Assembly: GCA_938035945.1 (NCBI GenBank)
Contig: CALHOU010000013.1
Location: forward strand, 1 to 50,839
Direction of reading: 5' to 3'
Source: an uncultured Granulosicoccaceae bacterium
Lineage (GTDB): Bacteria; Pseudomonadota; Gammaproteobacteria; Granulosicoccales; Granulosicoccaceae
Length of the DNA: 50,839 bases
This document shows, in pieces, positions 44,333-50,839 of this stretch; within the stretch, counting starts at the first letter, position 1, and each line of letters starts with the position of its first letter. Both the position numbers and the translations under genes were made by a program. Below the pieces are notes generated by a model, which was not told where the DNA came from, ran no database searches, and saw only the letters and a program-made list of their open reading frames with translations.

Positions 44333-45628
44333 ATGACATCAAATTCAGACGTCACACCCGCGTTTAGCGACCTCGATCTTCCAGAATCCTTGCTCAAAGC
44401 CACGAATAAATTGGGCTTTGATCGTTGTACTGAGATACAGGGCTTGTCCTTGCCTATCATCGCTAACGGGCAAGATATCGCAGCCCAGGCACAAACAGGG
44501 ACAGGTAAAACAGCCGCTTTTTTATTGGGCGCTTTTGCCCGTTTACTCAATCACGATGGTGGCGAGCGAGATCAAAATCAACCACGCATGTTAGTCATTG
44601 CACCAACTCGTGAACTTGCCATACAAATCGCCAAAGACGCAGAAAGCTTAGGTCAGTTCACAGATCTTCGCACAGCCGTTGTCTATGGCGGCATTGATTA
44701 TGAAAAACAAAGAAAACAATTATCGACTGGTATCGATGTGTTAATCGGTACTCCTGGCAGACTCATCGACTATTTCAAACAAAAAGTTTTTAACTTAAAA
44801 AAGCTGGAAATTGTTGTACTCGATGAAGCCGATCGGATGTTCGATTTAGGCTTTATTGCTGATATTCGATTCTTACTTCGACGCATGCCTGAGCCAACGC
44901 AACGAACCAGTATGTTGTTTTCCGCAACGCTATCTCATCGCGTGATGGAACTGGCTTATGAGCACATGGATAACCCCATGCCGGTAAAAACCGAAGACAC
45001 AGGCGTTACCGCCGATGGTGTCAATCAACAACTGTTTCAGCCAGCCACCGATGAAAAAATATCCCTGCTGCTGGGGTTAATCGGTCAAATGAATCCTGCG
45101 CGCTCGATTATTTTTGTTAACACTAAACGCACAGCCGAATACGTTGAAGGTTACTTATTGGGTAATGAAGTACCTTGTGGCACACTGTCCGGCGACGTTC
45201 GCCAAAACAAACGCCAACGCATCCTTGCCGACTTCACTGCAGGCAAGTTACCGGTACTGATCGCGACTGACGTGGCTGCTCGTGGACTGCATATCGATGC
45301 CGTGACACACGTGTTCAACTTCGATCTACCTCAACAGGCTGAAGATTATGTCCATCGAATTGGCCGAACAGCTCGTGCTGGCACCCAGGGTGAAGCTGTG
45401 AGTTTTGCCTGTGAAGAATATTCATTTTCACTGCCCGAAATACAGGATTATATCGGTAAGCCAATTCCGCTCTCCCCGATCACTAACGAACTATTGGTAA
45501 CGCCGAAAAAGGCAAAACGGGTGGAGCGCGATAGACCCCCGACCCACAAGAAGTCAGGCAAACGCAGCGATAACAAGTCAAAACCACGCCGAAGACGACC
45601 AAACAAGCCATCCGGATCGCCTAAATAG
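44333..45628 (+). CDS. rhlB: DEAD-box RNA helicase RhlB-like
   Basis: This 431-residue ATP-dependent RNA helicase has the Q motif (FDRCTEIQGLSLP), AQTGTGKT, PTREL, GTPGR, DEAD, SAT, and HRIGRTAR in order, plus a Lys/Arg-rich tail from about residue 390 (KKSGKRSDNKSKPRRRRP). The divergent trxA-rho neighbourhood supports RhlB, a degradosome helicase, over RhlE. A cold-shock gene follows. No obvious terminator separates them. Confidence 0.92.
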   Translation: MTSNSDVTPAFSDLDLPESLLKATNKLGFDRCTEIQGLSLPIIANGQDIAAQAQTGTGKTAAFLLGAFARLLNHDGGERDQNQPRMLVIAPTRELAIQIAKDAESLGQFTDLRTAVVYGGIDYEKQRKQLSTGIDVLIGTPGRLIDYFKQKVFNLKKLEIVVLDEADRMFDLGFIADIRFLLRRMPEPTQRTSMLFSATLSHRVMELAYEHMDNPMPVKTEDTGVTADGVNQQLFQPATDEKISLLLGLIGQMNPARSIIFVNTKRTAEYVEGYLLGNEVPCGTLSGDVRQNKRQRILADFTAGKLPVLIATDVAARGLHIDAVTHVFNFDLPQQAEDYVHRIGRTARAGTQGEAVSFACEEYSFSLPEIQDYIGKPIPLSPITNELLVTPKKAKRVERDRPPTHKKSGKRSDNKSKPRRRRPNKPSGSPK

Positions 45629-45922
45629 ACCAATCGAAAGTATAGGAAAACATCGCCTTCAACGCGCTGGCCAGAGCAGCCTCAAAAACGCTGATAAACC
45701 CGTCCAACGGGGTTACAAGCGTATTAAAACAGCGCTGGTTTGGCCGACAGGAAGCAGCACACATAACCCATATCGGGACGGGTAGCATGGAACGGGTGAA
45801 AAATCCATAGAACACCTCCCAAAAACACGCTAGACTGGCTAAGCGTGACACGGTTTTGCAATTACCAACAGATGGTACCTAGCGATGCCATGCACGGCAT
45901 TCCATTTTCAGAGGTTTTAATC
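45629..45922. other. gap and csp leader
   Basis: This 294-bp region precedes the cold-shock gene and likely holds its promoter and a long 5' leader. A weak stem AACCC-GTCCAACG-GGGTT lies at 45696-45714. A minus-strand frame of 76 codons crosses it, without a ribosome site, and I do not call it a gene. I cannot place the promoter. Confidence 0.4.
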
Positions 45923-46126
45923 ATGGCAACAGGTACGGTCAAGTGGTTCAACGAATCAAAAGGTTTTGGGTTTTTGTCCCAAGACGACGGCGGAGACGAC
46001 GTTTTTGTACATTTTTCAGCTATCCAAGGGGATGGTTTCAAAACGCTTAATGAAGGGCAAAAAGTGACTTTTGAAGTAGAGCAAGGTCCGAAGGGCCCGC
46101 AGGCCAGTAGCGTACAGGCAGAATAG
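45923..46126 (+). CDS. cold-shock protein, CspA family
   Basis: This 67-residue single OB-fold protein binds single-stranded RNA and DNA. It begins [19 protein letters not shown] (RNP1, KGFGF), then [14 protein letters not shown] (RNP2, VFVHF). I start at the ATG at 45923, after AGAGGT at a good distance; the longer open frame upstream is leader. It follows the RhlB-like helicase, another cold-linked function. Confidence 0.95.
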   Translation: MATGTVKWFNESKGFGFLSQDDGGDDVFVHFSAIQGDGFKTLNEGQKVTFEVEQGPKGPQASSVQAE

Positions 46127-46135
46127 CTCCACTCA

Positions 46136-46173
46136 AGCCGGGTGCATCTGCTGCCCCGGCTATTCTTAATTTT
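46136..46173 (+). terminator. terminator-like hairpin after csp
   Basis: AGCCGGG and CCCGGCT form a 7-bp GC stem with a 12-base loop, followed by an AT-rich stretch ending in TTTT. It probably ends the cold-shock transcript. Confidence 0.65.
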
Positions 46174-46213
46174 GGCATGTTTGTTGGCATGCCCGTTGGT
46201 AATCTAGTTCGCT

Positions 46214-46219
46214 TATAAT
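46214..46219 (+). promoter_or_regulatory. possible -10 box for the PIMT-like gene
   Basis: A perfect TATAAT hexamer lies 43 bases before the methyltransferase ATG. No good -35 box is found at the usual 17-base distance, so the call is tentative. Confidence 0.35.
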
Positions 46220-46261
46220 GCGCGACACGGCGTTTTGTTCCCCTCTACAACTGGTAAAACA

Positions 46262-46924
46262 ATGAATTTACAGCAAGCTCGTAGCAATATGATCGAACAG
46301 CAGGTTCGTCCATGGGATGTGCTGGATCAACGGGTTCTTGACGTGTTGGCCACGGTTCCACGCGAAGAGTTTGTGGCGTCTGAGCATCGAGCGCTTGCTT
46401 TTAGCGACTACCAACTCCCGATCGGGTTTGGCCAGACACTGCTCAAACCCATAATCGAAGGTCGATTGTTACAGGCTCTCGCTCCACATGTAACAGATTC
46501 GGTGCTTGAAATAGGTGCCGGTAGCGGCTACCTCAGCGCCTGTCTGGCGCGAATGGCCAACCGCGTACAAAGCCTCGAAATTCATCCAGAGCTTGTTAAA
46601 AGTGCTCAGATAAGACTTGAGGAACTCGGTATCGGCAATGTAACACTGATCGAGCAAGATGCTGCAGCACAATGGGATGCTCAGGATAGCTACGACGCAA
46701 TAGCGTTTGGTGGCGCAGTTGAAGAAATTCCAGAGTATTACAAGAATAAGATGGCCATAAATGGCCGAATGTTTGCAGTAACAGGTAATTCTCAGCAACC
46801 AATGATGGAAGCGCTGCTGCTGACTCGGATTTCGGAATCTGAATGGACCACAGAGAGTCTGTTCGAAACCAAGGTAGACCCTTTGGTCAATTTTTCGGAG
46901 CCAGTGTCAGCATTCGTTTTCTAG
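46262..46924 (+). CDS. protein-L-isoaspartate methyltransferase-like protein
   Basis: This 220-residue SAM-dependent methyltransferase belongs to the PIMT (Pcm) family, which repairs damaged aspartyl residues. It has MIEQQVRPWDVLDQRVLDVLATVPREEFV at the N-terminus in the genome, VLEIGAGSGYLSACLARMA (SAM loop) near residue 80, and YDAIAFGGAVEEIP. I use the ATG at 46262, the usual family start. Proteins of this type directly before tolC often form a conserved block in gammaproteobacteria, and their true substrate may differ from that of Pcm. The next gene starts 9 bp later. Confidence 0.85.
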   Translation: MNLQQARSNMIEQQVRPWDVLDQRVLDVLATVPREEFVASEHRALAFSDYQLPIGFGQTLLKPIIEGRLLQALAPHVTDSVLEIGAGSGYLSACLARMANRVQSLEIHPELVKSAQIRLEELGIGNVTLIEQDAAAQWDAQDSYDAIAFGGAVEEIPEYYKNKMAINGRMFAVTGNSQQPMMEALLLTRISESEWTTESLFETKVDPLVNFSEPVSAFVF

Positions 46925-46933
46925 AGTAAACAT

Positions 46934-48256
46934 ATGCAACTGTTTTCGTTGACGCGTTCGCAACTCGCTTGTTCCGCCTGCCTCTTTGCTGCGAGCGTGT
47001 ACGGCACAGCGGCGAACGCAACAGATCTTCAAGACACCTACTCAGCCGCGCAGATCTACGACTCTACCATCAAAGCCGCTGAGTACGACTACGAATCAGC
47101 CATTGAACGTTTGCCCTTAGCCCGATCTGCGTTTCGGCCACAGCTTAATGCCTCGTTTGAAGGTGAAATCAATGAGCAGAACGATGACGGCCTAGGCGTC
47201 TACGACGTCACACGACTATCCTTATCTTTACGCCAAAGTATATTCAATCGTGAAAACGGTGCGATCGTTGATCAAGCCCGTCTTGGTGTAAAACAAGCAC
47301 AAGCGCAATTACTCGCGCAACAACAAAACCTTATCCTACGCACGGCTAACACCTACTTTGATGTATTGCGTGCGCAGGTGGAAGCTGAATTTGCCCGTTC
47401 TGAGCTTGAAGCAATTGCGCGCCAAAAAGAACAGGCTGAGCGTCGATTTGACGTTGGTTTAGTGCCAGTCACTGATGTTCGCAGCGCCCAAGCTCAATAC
47501 GATTTGGCTGTGGCCGCAGAAATCGCCGCGAAGAATCGACTAGAAAACGCAATGGGTGCGATGCAAGTGCTTACCGGCTCTGAGCCTGCCTCTATTGCAC
47601 CTTTGGCGTCTGACCTGCCATTGGTTGCACCCGATCCGGCAAACGGCGATGCATGGGTAAAGCTGGCACTCGATCAAAATCTTGATTTAGTTGCCGCAAG
47701 ACTCTCAGCACAGACGGCAGCCGCTGGCGTGGCTTCCGCTCGTGGTTCGCGCTACCCCACTATTGATTTAGTGGGTGTTGCGCAGTCAGTCGATCATGAA
47801 ATTAGTGAGCGCAGTGTTGATGCTGGCCTTCTGCGTCTTGAAGTACGCTTACCTATATACACCGGTGGCAGAGTTAGCTCACAGGTTCGCCAGGCCAAAG
47901 CCGACTCTAATTCTGCGATGCAGAAGTTGATGTCGCAAGAGCGTTTAACAGCCCAACAGACTCGCGATGCATTTCGTGGTGTCACTGGCAGTATCGCCCG
48001 GGCTAACGCACTCCGCCAGGCGCTTAGCTCAACTCGCAAGTCAGCAGAAGCTACCGATGCTGGCTTTCGCGCCGGTACCCGCACATCGGTTGAAGTACTG
48101 CGTGCCTTGCGCGATGTGTTTCGTGCTGAGTCCGATTACGCTGGTGCTCGCTACGACTACATTATCAACTACCTAACATTGAAGGCCGCGGCTGGTACAC
48201 TCAGCGAAGACGACCTGATTCCTATCAACAATTTTCTTGTTAAACAAGACCCTTAG
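46934..48256 (+). CDS. tolC: TolC-family outer-membrane efflux protein
   Basis: This 440-residue outer-membrane channel is the exit duct for type I secretion and multidrug efflux. A signal peptide ends near residue 29 (TAANA). Two repeats of coiled-coil helices follow, with LRTANTYFDVLRAQ and GLVPVTDVRSAQAQYDLA in the first and VRLPIYTGGRVSSQVRQAKAD and GTRTSVEVLRALRDVF in the second, matching TolC. It starts 9 bp after the methyltransferase and overlaps waaA by 20 bp. Confidence 0.93.
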   Translation: MQLFSLTRSQLACSACLFAASVYGTAANATDLQDTYSAAQIYDSTIKAAEYDYESAIERLPLARSAFRPQLNASFEGEINEQNDDGLGVYDVTRLSLSLRQSIFNRENGAIVDQARLGVKQAQAQLLAQQQNLILRTANTYFDVLRAQVEAEFARSELEAIARQKEQAERRFDVGLVPVTDVRSAQAQYDLAVAAEIAAKNRLENAMGAMQVLTGSEPASIAPLASDLPLVAPDPANGDAWVKLALDQNLDLVAARLSAQTAAAGVASARGSRYPTIDLVGVAQSVDHEISERSVDAGLLRLEVRLPIYTGGRVSSQVRQAKADSNSAMQKLMSQERLTAQQTRDAFRGVTGSIARANALRQALSSTRKSAEATDAGFRAGTRTSVEVLRALRDVFRAESDYAGARYDYIINYLTLKAAAGTLSEDDLIPINNFLVKQDP

Positions 48257-49505
48257 TCAAAAACCGACCTGGCGGTACCGATTGTGTTTGCGTCTGGTAT
48301 CCCCTTTACTGTTCCTACACCTTTGTTGGCGCAGCGTTAAAGACGGTGGATGGCGCTATTTCAAAGAGCGCCTCGGCTATCTCCCCATTGATCACATAGA
48401 ACGTATTCATGTTCATGCAGCATCCGTTGGCGAAGTAATAACCGTTTTACCATTGATCGAAAAGTTGCAATCACAACCGGCTCCCCCAGCCTTTCTTGTT
48501 ACCACCAACACGCCCACCGGTGCATCTATTTTAGAAAAACGCCTACAAGGTAAAGCCATCCACAGTTATTTACCGATCGATTTTCCGGGTGCCACCAAAC
48601 GCTTTTTTAAACGAACGAAAATAAATAATATTTGGATAGTAGAAACCGAAATTTGGCCATGGCTGTATTCTCAATCGAATACACCCATTGCGATTCTCAA
48701 TGGGCGGCTCAGCCAAAAAAGCGAAGGTGCAGTAGCCAATTTTTTTAAACAAACCTATAAACGCGCACTGAGCAATATCACCGTTCTGGCTCGTTCGAGC
48801 GAAGATGCCAACCGTTATGAACTACGTGGCGTACCCGCACGCAACATTGAGATCTTGGGGAATTTAAAATTTGCAGCAACGGTACAAAGTAAAAGTGCGA
48901 AGAAATTACTCCATGTGCCTTATGTGTTGGCTGCATCTACCCATGAAGACGAAGAAGTTCAACTAGCCAAAGCCTGGTTAAACGCTGCCACCGATAAGCT
49001 TCTGGTGATCGCGCCACGCCACCCCGATAGAGGTGACAAACTAATAAAGCAATTTAACGCATTGCAAACAGAAATTAACCCTGCCCTACCTCCAATCGCA
49101 CAACGTAGTTTAGGTGAAGAGCCTCACCCCAACAGCCAGTTATACCTGGCCGACACACTCGGTGAATTGCACGATTGGTACACACATGCAAATGCTGCAT
49201 TCGTGGGAGGGTCTCTTATTCCACGCGGTGGTCATAACGTATTAGAACCAGTACAGACGAAAACACCGGTTGTTGTTGGCCCGCACACATTCAACTTTTC
49301 TGAAGAGGTGGAACTGTTGCGGGTAGAAGATGCGATTGTCGTTGTTGACAGCGCAACGGATGCTACTGCGATATTGCTCCAAGCAATAACAGATGCGGCA
49401 TGGGTAGCAAGCATAAGTGCACGCGCTGCAAACGCTATTAATGCGAAAAATAAGGTTCTTGATAAATACTGCGCATCATTAAAACGGATTGTGTCGAATA
49501 ATTAA
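48237..49505 (+). CDS. waaA: Kdo transferase
   Basis: WaaA adds Kdo residues to lipid A precursor at the inner membrane. The 422-residue protein has an N-terminal membrane anchor (LVSPLLFLHLCW), RLGYLP, IHVHAASVGEVITVLPLI with the catalytic Glu in ASVGE, the GT-B C-domain with VLAASTHEDEEVQLAKAW, RHPDR, ADTLGELHDWY and FVGGSLIPRGGHNVLEP. The start is TTG inside the tolC 3' end; it keeps the anchor complete. Coupling to tolC is likely. Confidence 0.94.
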   Translation: MLNKTLSQKPTWRYRLCLRLVSPLLFLHLCWRSVKDGGWRYFKERLGYLPIDHIERIHVHAASVGEVITVLPLIEKLQSQPAPPAFLVTTNTPTGASILEKRLQGKAIHSYLPIDFPGATKRFFKRTKINNIWIVETEIWPWLYSQSNTPIAILNGRLSQKSEGAVANFFKQTYKRALSNITVLARSSEDANRYELRGVPARNIEILGNLKFAATVQSKSAKKLLHVPYVLAASTHEDEEVQLAKAWLNAATDKLLVIAPRHPDRGDKLIKQFNALQTEINPALPPIAQRSLGEEPHPNSQLYLADTLGELHDWYTHANAAFVGGSLIPRGGHNVLEPVQTKTPVVVGPHTFNFSEEVELLRVEDAIVVVDSATDATAILLQAITDAAWVASISARAANAINAKNKVLDKYCASLKRIVSNN

Positions 49506-49833
49506 CAGATAAAAGTTCGCACTTTAAAAAATATATTTCTCCTTCTATCGAACCACATTTTATCTGCACAATATAGAGTTATCGAGCTATGCGAGTTCTT
49601 GCTTATTAGTTTCTGTATTGATTAAATTGATTTCGCCTTTAATAACAACGCTTCCATTATTATTTAATAATGTAGCGAGCATCAATAACAAAGATTATGC
49701 ATTCAAAGAAGCATGATCTTTATATACACTTCCCTTATACGTAGAAAAAACGTAGAAAAAAATCGGTAGATTTACCCACGTATCTAAACGTGTGGTTGGT
49801 CGGAATAATGAATGCTTATATGTGGGGTTTGGT

Positions 49834-49862
49834 TTGAACAGACGCACTAAATCAATTGATAC
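49834..49862 (+). promoter_or_regulatory. possible csrA promoter
   Basis: TTGAAC and TGATAC are separated by 17 bases, a plausible sigma-70 promoter about 80 bases before the csrA start. This is sequence match only. Confidence 0.4.
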
Positions 49863-49909
49863 ATTGCGTTGACGAACTATAACTTAGCCTTTTTTTTAAA
49901 TCAACAATG

Positions 49910-49935
49910 TGTCTGACAATTATCAGACATAGGGA
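49910..49935 (+). promoter_or_regulatory. csrA leader hairpin and ribosome site
   Basis: A 7-bp stem TGTCTGA / TCAGACA with loop CAATTA ends just before AGGGA, the ribosome site nine bases ahead of the csrA ATG. CsrA binds GGA in leader RNAs, and represses its own translation in E. coli, so this could be an autoregulatory site; that is inference. Confidence 0.5.
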
Positions 49936-49944
49936 AAAGTTGTC

Positions 49945-50142
49945 ATGTTAGTTCTAAGTAGAAAGCCGGGTGAGTCTGTGACCATCGGTGATGAAGTTAC
50001 GATAACCGTGTTAAGTATTTCTGGAAAGCAGGTTCGCATCGGCATTGACGCACCTAGCGATATTGCAGTACACAGAGAAGAAATCTATAACAAAATTGCA
50101 GGAGAACAAAAACCTGAAACCACTACCGACAAAGAGGGCTAA
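49945..50142 (+). CDS. csrA: carbon storage regulator CsrA
   Basis: CsrA is a dimeric RNA-binding regulator of translation and mRNA decay. The 65-residue protein begins [20 protein letters not shown], followed by [22 protein letters not shown], with the key Arg residues for RNA contact (VRIG, VHREEI) present. AGGGA lies at good distance upstream. Its stop is three bases from the stop of the convergent response regulator. Confidence 0.97.
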   Translation: MLVLSRKPGESVTIGDEVTITVLSISGKQVRIGIDAPSDIAVHREEIYNKIAGEQKPETTTDKEG

Positions 50143-50145
50143 TGC

Positions 50146-50769
50146 CTAAACCTGATAGCCTGCTATAGATGCAAACTTTACCAATTCCGCAACGGAGTGC
50201 GCTTCGGTTTTATCTAAAATACGCATCCTGTGATGTTCAATCGTGCGCGGACTAATATTTAATTTTTCCGCTATGGTTTTGCTTGAATGATTAGCAGAAC
50301 CCTCGATCAACATTTGCATAATTTCAAATTCGCGCTCCGTCAGGCGCTCGAATCGTCTTTGATACAAGGTTTGTAACTCGCGATTGCGTCGCATTTCTTC
50401 ATCAGTCGCAAACGCTTGTTTGATGCTCGCAACTAAAGCCTCCTGGCTGAAAGGCTTTTCCAAAAAATCAAACGCACCCGCCTTTAAAGCCTCTACCGAC
50501 TTAGGCACATCGGCGTGGGCGGTAACAAATATAATGGGAATATTAACGTCCTGTTCAAGCAAGACTCGCTGCAGTTCCAGTCCGTTCATACCGGGCATTT
50601 CATAGTCCAACAATATGCAGCCCGCCAGATCAGACATATCCGACTCCAGAAACGCTTCCGCATTCGCAAATACTTTCACTGTAAAACCATGTGTGCTCAA
50701 TGACATTTCCAGCATTTTTCTCACACCAGGGTCGTCATCGATCAAAAAAACGGTCGATAAATTTTTCAT
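50146..50769 (-). CDS. FixJ-family response regulator
   Basis: This 207-residue regulator joins a receiver domain to a LuxR-type DNA-binding domain. The acidic pocket is DDDP near residue 12, the phosphorylation site is Asp55 (CILLDYEMPGMNG), and LEKPF has the conserved Lys near residue 105. The HTH at about 140-200 has LTEREFEIMQMLIEG and ISPRTIEHHRMRILDK. Its ATG overlaps the upstream stop as ATGA, so it is coupled to a gene that ends in a receiver domain. Confidence 0.93.
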   Translation of the reverse strand: MKNLSTVFLIDDDPGVRKMLEMSLSTHGFTVKVFANAEAFLESDMSDLAGCILLDYEMPGMNGLELQRVLLEQDVNIPIIFVTAHADVPKSVEALKAGAFDFLEKPFSQEALVASIKQAFATDEEMRRNRELQTLYQRRFERLTEREFEIMQMLIEGSANHSSKTIAEKLNISPRTIEHHRMRILDKTEAHSVAELVKFASIAGYQV

Positions 50770-50839
50770 GTTAGTTGTTCCCTTACATAACGTAGCAACG
50801 CTGAGCGTGTGAATGGCTTAGCCAAATGCGGGTAGCTCG
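50766..50839 (-). CDS. C-terminal end of a receiver-domain protein, probably a hybrid kinase
   Basis: The last 23 codons of a gene entering from the right edge read SYPHLAKPFTRSALLRYVRE and end three residues later. LAKPFTRSALL matches the conserved Lys-Pro and final helix of a receiver domain. The stop overlaps the response regulator start (ATGA). The likely gene is a hybrid sensor kinase that pairs with the FixJ-type regulator; the rest lies outside the window. Confidence 0.7.
   Translation of the reverse strand, partial: SYPHLAKPFTRSALLRYVREQLT

Larger units (their letters stand above)
49506..49944. other. AT-rich gap before csrA
   Basis: These 439 bases are clearly AT-richer than their surroundings. 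They contain a tandem ACGTAGAAAAA pair (49739-49760), an imperfect hairpin near 49778-49798 and a T run near 49890 without a good stem. A possible promoter and the csrA leader hairpin are listed separately. A small RNA is possible but I cannot support one. Confidence 0.45.

Noticed and set aside
45621..45851. 76-codon minus-strand frame between rhlB and csp
   Set aside because: It fills an intergenic gap but starts at GTG without a ribosome site, overlaps the rhlB 3' end, and shows no recognisable motif.
1..50839. CRISPR arrays, tRNA/rRNA genes, insertion sequences or prophage
   Set aside because: I looked for regularly spaced repeats, cloverleaf-like sequences, transposase or integrase motifs and found none; only short tandem duplications are present.

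Overview
The window looks like a piece of chromosome from a free-living, probably marine, gammaproteobacterium. The evidence is the rhlB / trxA / rho neighbourhood arranged as in Escherichia coli, the pcm-like / tolC / waaA block, csrA, a trifunctional cysG, and a dmdA-type gene for dimethylsulfoniopropionate (DMSP) use. Placement near Granulosicoccus or Arenicella-like lineages is a guess from this gene mix. I see no tRNA, rRNA, CRISPR array, insertion sequence, integrase or prophage gene. Nearly all space is coding, with many 1-4 base overlaps between neighbours.

Region by region. 1-5.3 kb: a CHRD/spondin-type lipoprotein facing away from diaminopropionate ammonia-lyase, an EamA exporter, a membrane zinc peptidase and a short-chain dehydrogenase. 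5.5-9.2 kb: a polyamine block of AdoMet decarboxylase, a double-GNAT protein, a small lipoprotein and a membrane-embedded aminopropyltransferase. 9.2-14.3 kb: two family-2 glycosyltransferases and a convergent 1089-residue three-domain glycosyltransferase, probably for surface glycans. 14.6-19.0 kb: a subtilase whose C-terminal part carries a zinc-protease signature, an alpha/beta hydrolase, a small-molecule phosphotransferase and a double-glutaredoxin protein. 19.1-22.6 kb: peptidoglycan recycling, with a GH84 glycosidase, AnmK, an AmpD-like amidase and a divergent NlpC/P60 hydrolase.

22.7-31.0 kb: a nucleoside deaminase, a dimethylglycine/sarcosine dehydrogenase-type flavoprotein, then a minus-strand operon of a DmdA-type demethylase, a fused 3-hydroxyacyl-CoA dehydrogenase/enoyl-CoA hydratase and a DmdB-like acyl-CoA ligase. 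Together these point to methylated osmolyte (DMSP, glycine betaine derivatives) catabolism feeding the folate one-carbon pool. 31.0-36.7 kb: psuK-psuG (pseudouridine breakdown) overlapping cysG, facing an operon of a divergent HisD-family dehydrogenase, CbiX, SoxY and SoxZ, so siroheme and sulfur-carrier functions lie side by side. 36.7-41 kb: a class I glutamine amidotransferase, a LysM protein, a short-chain dehydrogenase, a Bcr/CflA exporter and a CitE-like lyase.

41-50.8 kb: conserved housekeeping genes purD, rho, trxA, rhlB, a cold-shock protein, a PIMT-like methyltransferase, tolC, waaA, csrA, and a FixJ-type response regulator preceded by the last 23 codons of a protein ending in a receiver domain, probably its hybrid sensor kinase.

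The most unusual items are the subtilase/metalloprotease fusion, the polyamine block with a short repeat-bearing ORF just before speD, a SoxY lacking the usual GGCGG tail, a HisD homologue with changed zinc-ligand positions, and a GH84 enzyme embedded in a murein-recycling cluster. All functions are read from motifs and context; no database search was run.
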